DNA from: Calliopum simillimum | Lineage: Eukaryota; Arthropoda; Insecta; Diptera; Lauxaniidae | Assembly: GCA_951812925.1 (NCBI GenBank) | Contig: OX638368.1 | Coordinates: 28,025,187-28,089,186, forward strand | Length of the DNA stretch: 64,000 nt | Direction: 5' to 3' | Shown here: positions 35,941-46,199 of the stretch, one piece after another | Layout of the letters: every line of letters begins with the position of its first letter | Numbering within the stretch: the stretch's first letter is position 1 | Translations under genes and position numbers: made by a program | The notes under the pieces: generated by a model | Databases searched by the model: none | What the model saw: the letters and a program-made list of their open reading frames with translations, nothing else | What the model was told of the DNA's origin: nothing

Positions 35941-36128
35941 AAGCATGTAGACGCTTGATTATCACTTGCCTCTTCTTTTCATGGTTTCCGGTAGTTGCTT
36001 TGTTTATTTCAACAATTTTATATTGATGGTTCGTTTTTTCTACATTTTTTGCATACTGGAAACACCACCACATTATAAATTCACCTCATGATTCTTAGAT
36101 GATGGTGCTTGTGATTGTCAGTAGCTAA

Positions 36129-36420
36129 TGCCCCAACCAGATTAAATGTAGATTATAGACATAATAATGTTTCATAGACATTGACTAAAAGAAAAGTTTC
36201 CAATTCAGAGGCTAAAAAATTCCAAAACATCTAAAACAATATTAATAGTGAGTTAAGCATCAGAAAAGCTAATTAGAATTTTTTGGACCCTGAATTGGGA
36301 AATTTTCTTTTAGTCAATGTCTATGAAATATGTATTTAAAAAATGCCTAAGGTCAGGCAATAAAAAGGTTCACATTATTACGTCCATAATCCAGATTTAA
36401 ACTGTCGTCTGTCTATGGCA
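36129..36420. mobile_element. palindromic MITE, TGCCCC termini, TAA duplication (copy 2)
   Basis: A 292 bp hairpin of the same family as 29918-30252. It begins TGCCCCAACCAG and ends CTGTCTATGGCA, with TAA at 36126-36128 and 36421-36423. The arms carry GACATTGACTAAAAGAAAA and its mirror TTTTCTTTTAGTCAATGTC. It lies about 340 bp from the LDLa exon. Confidence 0.8.
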
Positions 36421-36757
36421 TAATTTGATTATGCTTTTATAATCCCCATAATTTTTGTCAATCTAAATATTGCACTCTAACTGGTTTCATTTTGCTATTC
36501 ACCAGATATGAACAACGCCATCTGAACTTTATAAAAAATTAATTTCTAATTGACTTTTCTGTTTTAGAAAGCAATTAAAAATTCATCAAAAATCAAACCT
36601 TTTGACTAAGAAAACTTGTCAATTTACAAATAAATTCATCAAAAAAACTGCAATTATGTTTCCAGAATTTATGCAACAAACTCGTACGCACACTGACTCC
36701 CAATAAAATACCAATAAAATTTCTCTTACATACTTATATGTATATATTGGTACTCAC

Positions 36758-36886
36758 CTGCCGTACACAGTCGCATATCCTCATCATAACCATCAGAACA
36801 GTCGGGCGCACCATCGCAGAGATACTGAATTGAAATGCAATTTCCATCACCAGGACATTTAAAAGGTTCGTACGGATGGCAGGCAT
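36758..36886 (-). CDS. prohormone-4-like neuropeptide precursor, LDLa exon
   Basis: A 129 bp exon bounded by acceptor CATCCTTTAG and donor GTGAGTA on the minus strand. It encodes one complete LDL-receptor class A module with six cysteines at exon residues 2, 10, 16, 23, 29 and 40 and the calcium-binding motif CDGAPDCSDGYDED. Such modules fold around one calcium ion in the extracellular or secretory space. The exon ends in phase one, joining the exon at 27721-27919 to give Thr-Ala-Ala-Lys-Arg. An LDLa module in a peptide precursor is a known feature of insect prohormone-4 (my recall). The upstream exon, with signal peptide and active peptide, was not found between 36887 and 64000. Confidence 0.85.
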
Positions 36887-38430
36887 CTAAAGGATGTTGA
36901 AGGACGTATGTAACAGAATAGCAAAAGAGTAAAAGAGAATGTTGACAGCAATAATAATAACAGTCATATCAGTGATCCATTAAAATTAAAATGCAACATC
37001 ATTCAATATGATTTATGCGACGCAGTTGTTGTAGTTTGGTATTTTTTTTTTATCACAATGCGTCAAGTTGGATTTATCATATGTGATAACACCAACAGTG
37101 ACAGCAAATTGATGTTGATGAGACAGCATACAGCGTTGGATTAAAGTCATACGTAGAGTTGTGTTGATGAGCCAGCAGTTTCATATGAAAAGAGAGAGAA
37201 AAACAAAATAAAGTGAAAATGAGTTAAAGTACAAAATTATAATCTGCAAAGGAATAAAAAAGGATTTCCCTATATATATATATACATATGCACATTAGCA
37301 TTAACGTAATATTAATGTTTCACTATTACTTAATACCCCGATGGTAATGCGGAAATCCCAGCATAGCAATATTCGCAACATCATGCGATACAGCCACACT
37401 GCCGTCACCAACATCAGTGCAAATTGTAACCACATCAAACACGCAATTGGATTTTACAGGATGTGATTTTCATGTCATTTAAGAGGAGATAAAATATTTA
37501 GCAACATTTTTTTTTTAGGTTGTATTAGCGTCATGTCATTTGATGGCATTACAAACGAAATTTTGTTGTGAAAATTCAGAAAAGAGGTGGTGTTTATTTA
37601 AATAAAAGCAAAATAAGCAAAATAAGCAGATTCTCATACACTTAGGTTTGTTCCGTTTATAAGTTGTTTCAATTACTTTTCATTTCGATTGCTTTTTGAT
37701 GAAAACACTATGTCGCGCGGAAAGTCTTGCAGAATTTCTCGATGATGCTCCCACTCTCTTATAAGGCGTGTATATTAGATACTTAGTAACACAAAAAAAA
37801 AAAATCGGCATACGACCCTTTAAAAAAAAGAATATTGCATATTTTTAGGTTCTTAGTTTAGTTTCCGTTGAAATGCTCATTAACTCAGGCTTGTTTCGTA
37901 ATCCATGCTGTTTCAATTACTTTTCATTTCGAAAACTTTTTGATGAAAACAGTACCACGGAAAGTCTGGTGGAGTTTTCTCGATGATGCTCGCGAATGTG
38001 TTCGTATTTATTGTTGTGTTTATTTCACTTCCCATTGACCGCTCAACAACTTTTCCACTATTTCTATTCACTACATAAGTAAAAAAAAAATAGCATACTT
38101 TCAGGATACATGCTTAATAGGTGGTATGTTTGAAGTCTTAAAATTATTACTGAAACTTAAATTAATATCGTGGTTTTGTTCTTTTAGGTTAAGGTATCTC
38201 TAAACCGTACCTGACAGAGCAATTGTGAGACCGGATTTGGTTTCACCAATGCCAAATGATCAGTTTTGTTTTGATTTGTTACAGTTTTTTGACCAATTTT
38301 GTGGGTGGGGCAGCTGTTTTCGATTTAAAAATTGTTGAATTTTGCGATCATTATTCTTACCTAAGTGTTTGAAGTGACAAGACGTGTTTTTTCAATTGCT
38401 CATACAAGTTTTTATTTAGAAGATACTCAT
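36887..38430. other. upstream intron or flank, with a tandem duplication
   Basis: If a signal-peptide exon exists further right, this is intron. It is AT-rich with a TATATATA run near 37272. A direct duplication with a period of about 244 bp is seen at 37640-38000: TTTCAATTACTTTTCATTTC, TTTTTGATGAAAACA, GGAAAGTCT and TTTCTCGATGATGCTC each occur twice. No gene recognised. Confidence 0.5.
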
Positions 38431-38446
38431 ATCATTGTACTAGCTG

Positions 38447-39938
38447 TTGCCACCGGTCATAATGCCAGGTAGCAACAAAATCAGCGGCTTCGAAATAAAT
38501 TGCAGCAAGGCATCGGAAAAGACTGCAAGAAGAAAGGAAAGGCACAAAAGGATGAGCGCCGAGTGTGAAAGCGACGAGCGCATAGATCTCGTCACTAAAT
38601 ACAACAAGCTGGCAGCGGCTTATGAAGAGCTGAAGAAAGATTATGCCCCAATGAGGCAACAGCTGTTTCCACAGCAATAACAACAACAACAGCAGCAGCA
38701 GCAACTACCAGTCCTGAGTGATGTGACTGATATAGAATTAGACCTCCAAAGTGACATCGAGGCTATTGAAAAATTAAAAGAGAAAGCAGCTACAACAATG
38801 CGTAACGACTTTCCAGCATTAAAAGATCCAATGTTGCCCCAAAAGACAACAGCCACTACAAATAAGCCAGCTAACAGCAACATCATCAAACAAAAGGTCA
38901 CCAAGCAACAACCCAAAAAGAAGAACTTGCCACCTCCGTTAGTTGCATACAATGTAAGTCAAAAATCCTGTTCTATAAAATTCTGTTGGAGTTAAAGCAT
39001 ACAAATTACTCCTTCAACGTAATTAATAGAAATGTCACCCACATTATTACTTTAACGATGGCTGACTATAATAACGTTAAAAATATTTTAAAGAAAATGA
39101 AGACTAATTTTTATACTTTTACGCAGAAGTAAAACCGTTCTCTCTAGTTATAAATAAGCTTTACGGTTTACCTTAACGGTTTAAATTTAAATATTCAAGT
39201 TGAAAGCCTTTCCAAACATAACGACCATAAGTGGTTGATCCAACTTAGCACGGATTCTAACTGTAAGAGTTTAGGGCCATTAGGTGTATTTTAAACTGCA
39301 AAATAAGTTTCGAAGAGGTTAAGTCAAAACTACTTGTTCAAAGCAAAAATTGCCAGCGGTATTATCATGTTGCAAGCAATTGCAATATGCCATACAGCTG
39401 TGTTAAATGCGGTGAATCGCATGGTCCTATAATGTGCAAAATACCTGAAAAAAGCTTGAACGTTGAAGAGGTAGTTATGATTGAACCAACTACAAGTCAA
39501 ATAATTAAAATTAAAGGTATACCTTTCAAATGCATAAACTGCAATACTATAGGGGCTATTGAAAATGCAAAAATTTGTCCCAAAAGGATAGAATTAATAA
39601 GTAGATTAAGAGAAAAGAAAAACACGCAACCCAAAAATGTTCCTCTTGCAGCTCACACTGCACCAAGGACCTCATCGTTCAGAACGACCCAAAGTTTTGC
39701 TTCCATGTTTACAGGTAGCACTCCAAAGCCCGCAGCACCTCCAAAAGTTAGTGGCGGCAAGTCCCAAATTCAATTTGAAGAAATTGACACAGACTGCAAA
39801 CGTCTGTTAGGAAAGGACTTCCTTGATTGCCTTAACAAGGTTAGCGAGTTCTCCACCTCATACAGAACCCTTTCTAGGGATGAGGATAAATCCAAGGCCC
39901 TTATTAACTTAATTATGAGTTTTCGCTTAGATGTTTAG
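38447..39938 (+). pseudogene. jockey-like non-LTR retrotransposon gag (ORF1), broken
   Basis: The first part (38447-38995) is a basic and Gln-rich N-terminal region. A TAA at 38678 sits inside a CAA/CAG run, apparently a CAA-to-TAA change, and the frame continues behind it. The middle region (39055-39200) encodes NNVKNILKKMKTNFYTFTQK, stop, then VKPFSLVINKLYGLP in another frame, typical of the RRM-like PRE_C2HC part of jockey and I clade gag proteins. The last part (39387-39938, 183 residues) has zinc-knuckle-like CVKCGESHGPIMC, a damaged second knuckle starting CINCN, and a Pro/Ala-rich tail. Normal gag has two or three intact CCHC knuckles. At least one stop and two frame changes make it non-functional. 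Confidence 0.75.
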
Positions 39939-39947
39939 AAATTTCAA

Positions 39948-40403
39948 GTGCATTTTCATCAATGTAAATTCCTTAGTTTCCATAAAAAAGAGGCATTTTT
40001 TTGTAATAGATTTTTAAAAGACCACAACCCCGACATTGTTCCGTTAGCAGAAACAAAATTAAGTAATAGGCACAATTTGATTTTCAAAAGATACAACCCA
40101 GTAAGACAAGATAGGACCTCTGATAGAGGTGGGGGTACAGCTATTTGTCTTCAAGAAAGGTTTAGTTACAAGAAATTGGTAGTCTTGACATATAGTATAG
40201 AAAATACAGCAATAGAAATAGGACTTAGGGATAGGAGTAAAATCACTTTCGTATCTATGTATACACCACCCCATGACACACTTGCAGAAGAAGACCTAAC
40301 CAAAATACTTAGCTCCATTGATACAGAGCAATTTGTCTTTGGGGCATATCTTAATGCAAAGTATCCAGACTGGGCGAAAATTCGTTGCAGTGCTTTGGAA
40401 TAA
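39948..40403 (+). pseudogene. LINE endonuclease domain (start of ORF2), truncated
   Basis: This follows the gag remnant by a few bases, as ORF2 does in jockey-like elements. It encodes the N-terminal half of an AP-type endonuclease: DHNPDIVPLAETKLSNRHNL with the catalytic ETKL, then RQDRTSDRGGGTAICLQERF, then FVSMYTPP. The block normally reading GDFNAKHPDWG is FGAYLNAKYPDWA here, so the key Asp is replaced by Tyr. The frame stops at 40401-40403 and no reverse transcriptase domain follows. LINE copies usually lose the 5' end, so keeping gag and endonuclease while lacking reverse transcriptase points to a later deletion. Confidence 0.75.
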
Positions 40404-41827
40404 AAAATGGGTTAGCGTATAGTTCCAAAAAATACGCATAATATTTACCAAGTAATTAGAAAGAGCTAGCTCAAAGTATGTTTACGATTAAAAACTAAAC
40501 AATAAACGCAAAACGAGTAGAGAAATTAACAAAATAACAACAGGTTACGACGAGAAGGATCGTACAGCTATGGAAAATTGTGTCGTACTATGCAGGTTTT
40601 GGGTCAATGGAAGTTTTATAACAACTTCACTATGCTCCAAATTCAAATATGTGCAAAGTTTTTCTTTGAGCCACCTTTTACTTACTTACAAAATCTGCTT
40701 ACCTACCACTTTACAATTCACATAATTTATTGGTATTTAAAGTTTACAAATGAGATTAATGAATTCTAAACCACAATCAATCCTTACAAGCCTTGCAGTA
40801 TTTCCGAACAAGTTGGTAATAAATTCAAACCAAATGATTAATGACTGAAATTTGAATACAAAACATAAAACACTTTATGATCCTGATTAGCAGAAATGCG
40901 ATTTAATTATTTTGAAACAAAATACACACATACATACATGTGTAAATACATAAATCACAACAAAACTTTCAATGTTGCAAAACTATTTGCACTTGGGATT
41001 TATGCGTGATTTACATTCAGAGTATTAACAAATTACGGCAAAATAATATTGATGAACAGCTGTACAGCCACCCAGAGGGAATATGGAGTGTTGGCATATA
41101 AATGCTCATTCAGCCTGTCAGCCTACATTTATCAATATAAAGTTCATTTTGCACCACGACCTTTTAGCAATGAGGCAATTTGTTATTTTCCCAATAGCTA
41201 CAAATTGTATAGTGAAAATATTTACACGTACATATGTATACATATAAGTATGCATATATATGTGAAGTACATTTTAATTATTATTTAATCAAATGACGAT
41301 TTTAATTGCCAATTTTATTGCATACAAATTTATTTCAATGTTGCACATATACATATGCGTGTGTTTAATTGAAAAATGCAATTGATTATGTAAAATTGAA
41401 TTAAATTTAATATTGCAATTAACAATAGGAATAATTTTTCATTAAAATAATAATAAAAAATTATTTTCTATTTAAATCATTTAATTAGTTTTGTTATTTT
41501 AAATATGTCCAATTATAGTGATATTTTTACTAGATAAAGGTATTTGTGTTGTCTTGTTAAGTGGAGAGCATTGGCTTAAAATTATGCATTCATCAAAAGA
41601 CATCCTAAAATATGACTTTCCAATCATCTGATCCAATTTTTGGATTTGGATTATATTTTTTCTAGATCGCGTTCCCCACAGTCTTGCAGATTCCAGTCAT
41701 GGACTCCTTAGAGCGGCACCCACGAAAATATGTTCTATAAACTCTAGATAGTATCACAAAAAAAGAGTTTGCAGTAAGCCGCCCATTTTGAAAGCTTATC
41801 GGTTTTGATTTTTAAGGAATAAAACAT
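40404..41827. other. gene-free AT-rich DNA
   Basis: No coding region, RNA gene or transposon end could be recognised. The frames at 40578-40769 and 41049-41288 have no supporting features. Short ACATAC/ATATG runs lie near 40923-40950 and 41225-41270. Confidence 0.5.
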
Positions 41828-42532
41828 TCTTTTTTTCGACCTCTAAATAATACGCAATTTGATTTTTCCAATTGCCATTTGATGTCCGATCATCAAGTGA
41901 GAAATATCGATGTAAATGTCTCAATATGAGTTATATTTCATTTATAGAAGTAATTTATCTCAAATGCGTTTTTCGACTAGTTGTACTCATTATCTCAGTT
42001 TTGACCACCCTGAGGTACCCAGGGCACTTCATAAAATTAAAGTCCATAAAAAAACATAAAATTCATCTCTACAAAGTTTTCTCAAATTATTGAAATTGAA
42101 GAAGTTATAGCGAATCTAAAACCTCAGTACAAAATATGAAAAACAGTATGTTCAAAAACGAAAATCGCTCCCTAAAACTATGCAATATTCTTTTTTTTTT
42201 GCATACTGTTTAAAATATCAAATGTTTAAAAAAAGAATGTTGCATAGTTTTAGGGGGCGATTTTCGATTTTGGACAAACTGTTTTTCATATTTTTAACTG
42301 AGGTTTTAGATTCGCTATAACTTCTTCAATTTCAACAATTTGAGGAAACTTCGCAGATATGAATTTTGTGTTTTTATGGGCTTCAATTTTATGAAGTGCA
42401 CTTGGCACCTTAGGGTGGCAGAAACTGAGATAATGAGTACAACTGGTCGAAAAAAAAAACATTTGAGACGTCCAATGCCGGAGCAATAGGACAAAATCAA
42501 ATAGCGCATTATTTAGAGGTCGAAAAAAAAAA
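41828..42532. mobile_element. fold-back element, arms of about 350 bp
   Basis: TTTTTCGACCTCTAAATAAT at the left mirrors ATTATTTAGAGGTCGAAAAA at the right. The arms stay paired through GTTGTACTCATTATCTCAG, CACTTCATAAAATT, GAAGAAGTTATAGCGAATC and CCTAAAACTATGCAA, to a short centre near 42195-42225. No coding capacity, and the outer borders and target duplication are not resolved. Confidence 0.65.
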
Positions 42533-43152
42533 TAAAATTTCGGCCACCTGATTCCCTTATGAGTAGCAGAAAAAAACGTACAATACAATGCTTCGTATGC
42601 GTAGTGGTATCGCCTTCAACACATGACAACGATTTCAGCATACTTAAAACTGTCTGGTCTAGAACGAAGACCTCGTCAAATAACACAGGGCAACAATGGT
42701 TTTGCGTCGTAGACTATCGAATTCGATATCGAATAATCATGGCCTACTGAATACAAAAATGATACCAGAATTGCCACCAGTTCTTGAAATATTCGAGCTT
42801 GAAAGTAAAATAAGCTGTTTTGAGGCATATTTGAGGTAGTACAACACTTACCTAATAGTATAACTTGAAAAATAAGGTTTAATGAACAAGGTTATGGCTC
42901 TTGGTCGTCGTTTTCGAAAGTTAATTACACTGTTTACTGTAACATGCCTCAAAAACTATTTTTAAGCTTTTAAACAAGGATATCTCGAGAACAAGAGTTA
43001 ATCTTGACGAACAAATTATACCTCAGGTATCGGATGACCTAAGTGAATCCGTATTTACTAAAATAAAATAAGGCCGTAAAAAAATAAAGATATTCTGTAA
43101 AAAAAAAATACGAAATATCATACTTTTCCAGCCAAGATAAACTATTGCTTGA

Positions 43153-44653
43153 TGCCCCAGACAGACGGCAGCTCTAATGCACATTACAGACGCAATAATG
43201 TGAAACTGTTGTTGCATGATTTTAGGCATTTTTTAAATACGTATTTCATAGACATTGACTGAAAGAAAATTTCCCAATTCAGGGTCCAAAAAATTCTAAA
43301 ACATCAGAAACAAGATTAATAGTGAGTTAAGCATCAGAAAAGCTTATTAGAACTTTTTGGACCCTGAATTGGGAAATTTCTTTAAGTCAATGTCTATGAA
43401 ATGTGTATTTAAATAATGCCTAAAAACATACAATAAAAAGTTTCAAATTATTGCGTCTGTAATAGAGCTGTCTGTTTCTGTTCGAACGTTCGTACTCACG
43501 TGATCACGTGAGTACGAACTTCGTACTTTAAAGGTACGAAATCACGTACCTCCAATTCACGTGAATTTGAGGTTCGCACAGGTACGTGAATTTGGTAAAG
43601 TTCGTACTTTTGATACGAACTTCGTACTATTCGTACCTCGTACTTTTCGTACCTCGTACTTTTCGTACCTCGTACTTCGTACATTTCGTACCTCGTACTT
43701 CGTACTTTTCGTACCTCATACTTCGTACTTTTCGTACCTCGTACTTCGTACTTTTCGTACCCCATTTGAGATAGTACGGATATGCCACGCCCACTATTTA
43801 ACGATTGATCGAAAAAAAATTTAACACGTTATATCTCGAAAACTATGGACGCTATTTACATGAAATTTGGTAGGTAAGTGCTCCACATAATTAGCATCCG
43901 CTGACCAAAAAGGGCGTGATCGGACAATGCCACGCCTACGTTTTGACGATTCAAAGAATCGGCACTTTAAAACGCTATATCTCCCAAAATATAGAAGCTA
44001 TTTCGATGAAATTTGATTGGTAGGTGCTCCACATAATTAACATCCGCTGACCATAAAGTGGGCGTGATCGGACAATGCCACGTCTACTTATTAACGCTTC
44101 AAAGAATCGGCACTTTAAAACGCTATATCTCCTAAAATATACGAGCTATTTCGATGAAATTTGGTAGGTAGATGCTCCACATAATTATCATCCGCTGACC
44201 AAGTTGGCGTGATCGGACTATGCCACGCCCACTTTTACCGATTCGAAGAATTGACAATTTAAAACTCTGATAATTATGTGGTGTACCAAATTTCATGGAA
44301 ATAGCGTCCATAGTTTTCGAGATATAACGTGTTAAATTGTTTTTCGATCAATCGTTAAATAGTGGGCGTGGCATATCCGTACTATCTCAAATGGGGTACG
44401 AAAAGTACGAAGTACGAGGTACGAAAAGTACGAAGCACGAGGTACGAAAAGTACGAAGTACGAGGTACGAAAAGTACGAGGTACGAACTTTACCAAATTC
44501 ACGTACCTTTGCGAACCTCAAATTCACGTGATTTGGGGGTACGTGATTTCGGACCCCTGTTCGTGAATTCACGTGATCACGTGTAGTACGAATTCACGTG
44601 ATCCGACAGCTCTAGTCTGTAATGTGCATTAGAGCTGGCGTCTATCTGGGGCA
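43153..44653. mobile_element. palindromic MITE, TGCCCC termini (copy 3), interrupted
   Basis: The same family as 29918-30252. It begins TGCCCCAGACAGACGGCAG and ends GCGTCTATCTGGGGCA. The flanks are TGA (left) and TAA (right), a slightly decayed TAA duplication. Its right arm is split by a hAT-type element at 43463-44614; without that insertion the copy is about 340 bp. Confidence 0.8.
43463..44614. mobile_element. hAT-type fold-back element with GTACGAA arrays, nested
   Basis: A 1152 bp element with termini TAGAGCTGTC and GACAGCTCTA, flanked by a perfect 8 bp duplication GTCTGTAA (43455-43462 and 44615-44622) inside MITE copy 3. The arms are about 400 bp long. Each has CACGTG-rich DNA at the outside, then an array of TTCGTACCTCGTACTT-type repeats (43616-43760 and, inverted, 44395-44485), then GGATATGCCACGCCCACTAT and ATATCTCGAAAACTATGG. 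The centre has about three units of roughly 125 bp with GGCGTGATCGGACAATGCCA. There is no transposase, so it was mobilised in trans. The superfamily is inferred from the 8 bp duplication and TAGAG start. Confidence 0.8.
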
Positions 44654-44859
44654 TAAGGTTTATAAAAAAAATATTTACAGGTTTTGTCTCGCCTGCTGTA
44701 TTAAATATGTATTAATTCGCATATTTTTCATTGCATACTTTTGAAAGTTTTCATGTTTATCTTGTAATATCTCACTTTTATAGTAAACATTTCATTTAAA
44801 ATATTATTCCGTGGCTATTTTCGGATTATTAACTTATTTTTTTTTTTACAATTTGTAAA

Positions 44860-45110
44860 ATTTATTTACAGCTTAAGTATGTGCTGGTATTCTACGCTTT
44901 GTCGACTGCCAACCAAGGACGCTAGCAAACAAATAAATAATTTAAATGATAAAAAGAAAACGCGAAAAATAAAATCGCGCTTTCAGTAATTTTTATTAAT
45001 TCAAGGATAAAAAGCAGCTTAACAAGCAGGACATCAACATCTTCGACAGCAGCGTACCCTTCGCTGTTGGCTACGCTAAGCATATAACAAAGGATACCTG
45101 TAAATGTTAT
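44860..45110 (+). other. two short coding-like fragments, unassigned
   Basis: After a good acceptor (TTTATTTACAG, ending 44871) the plus strand reads LKYVLVFYALSTANQGR then TAG, with GC-ending codons and a signal-peptide-like core. About 90 bp later, 45012-45104 reads KQLNKQDINIFDSSVPFAVG then YAKHITKDT, again with GC-ending codons unusual for this DNA, and a donor-like T/GTAAATG follows. The complement of the second piece is also open (SVANSEGYAAVEDVDVLLVK). They lie between two mobile elements. They may be broken exons of a host or transposon gene; no family was recognised. Confidence 0.25.
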
Positions 45111-45208
45111 TACTTTTCTTATCCAATTTTTGCAAAAGAAGTGCAAATTTAATTTGAGTATCTTTTTGTAAAAGAATTTCTCATAATAAGAGAATTTTAT
45201 GAAGATTA

Positions 45209-46196
45209 CACTGTTCAACGAATTTCAGGTTTTTGTTTTTATCTGAGTTCAGACCATAAAATTATTATTCCTTGCTACTGACATAATAGAACTGCATTTG
45301 CAAAATTTTTCCATTACATCTCAATTTTCAGATAAATTGACAAATCCAAAATCACGACTTACATCAAACGATTTAGAAAATAGCAATAGTTTCAAATCTG
45401 AACAAAATTTTGAAATCGGTCCGGCAGATTTTTTTGTATGCCCGTTTAATTGAGAAAATGTGCTAAAAAAACCAAAAACCAACCATCTTTAATTACATAA
45501 ACCTTGCCTAAATCAATACAAAATTAAAAAAACTCTTCTTCAGCTTGTGGGTCATTATTTTAACTTCATTTTGATACCAAAAACTTAAGGATTAGACCAT
45601 GAATAACCCACTTATTTCCTTTTGAACAAAAAATGTACATACAGGAAGTCATACAAGTACTTTTTTTTCCAAGTAGTTATGATACAAAAATTCTATAGCT
45701 TTTGTATGACTTTCTGTATGTACATTTTTTGTTCAAAAGGAAGTAAGTTGGTTATTCATGGTCCAATCCTTAAGTTTTTGGTATCAAAATGAAGTTGAAA
45801 TAATGACGCACAAGCTCGCAAAGAGTTTTTTTTAATTTTGTTTTGATTTAGGCAAGATTTATGTAGTTAGAGATGGTTGATTTTCGTTTTTTTCAGTACA
45901 TTTTCTCAATTAAACGGGCATACAAAAAAATCTGCCGGACCGATTTCAAAATTTTTTTCAGATTTGAAATAAATGCTATTTTCTTAATCGTTTGACCTTT
46001 TTCTTAAAAAATTCTGACGGATAAAAATTTTTTAATTTGTTTTGGCGCGGATGTAAGTCGTGATTTTGGATTTGTCAATTTATCTCAAAATTGAGACGTG
46101 ATGGAAAAATTTTATAAATGCAGTTCTATTATGTCAATAGCAAGGAATAATAATTTCATGGTCTGAACTCAGATAATTTTTTGCCGTTGAACAGTG
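45209..46196. mobile_element. fold-back element, CACTGTTCAACG termini, TTA duplication
   Basis: A 988 bp element whose halves are inverted copies. The ends are CACTGTTCAACG and CGTTGAACAGTG, flanked by TTA (45206-45208 and 46197-46199). The arms pair over CTGAGTTCAGACCAT, ATCGGTCCGGCAGATTTTTT, GCCCGTTTAATTGAG and TTTTGAACAAAAAATGTACA. No coding capacity. CACTG ends with a 3 bp duplication suggest CACTA/EnSpm-type transposition (inference). A relative is at 62184-63418. Confidence 0.75.
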
Positions 46197-46199
46197 TTA

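Larger units (their letters stand above)
27920..36757 (-). other. 8.8 kb intron of the prohormone-4-like gene
   Basis: The intron runs on the minus strand from the donor GTGAGTA next to 36758 to the acceptor next to 27919. Recognised contents are MITEs at 29918-30252 and 36129-36420, a fold-back element at 31158-31946, a hAT MITE fragment at 32140-32225 and a pogo-like element at 33778-35681. Stretches of more than 300 bases with nothing recognised are 27920-29917, 30413-31157, 32226-33777 and 36421-36757. Frames at 28498-28851 and 30543-30905 are not supported as genes. Confidence 0.7.

Noticed and set aside
43496..44586. Frames encoding repeated KYEVRGTKST or YFVLFVPRT-type peptides on both strands
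   Set aside because: They are translations of the GTACGAA/TTCGTAC arrays in the hAT-type element, open in several frames and on both strands.
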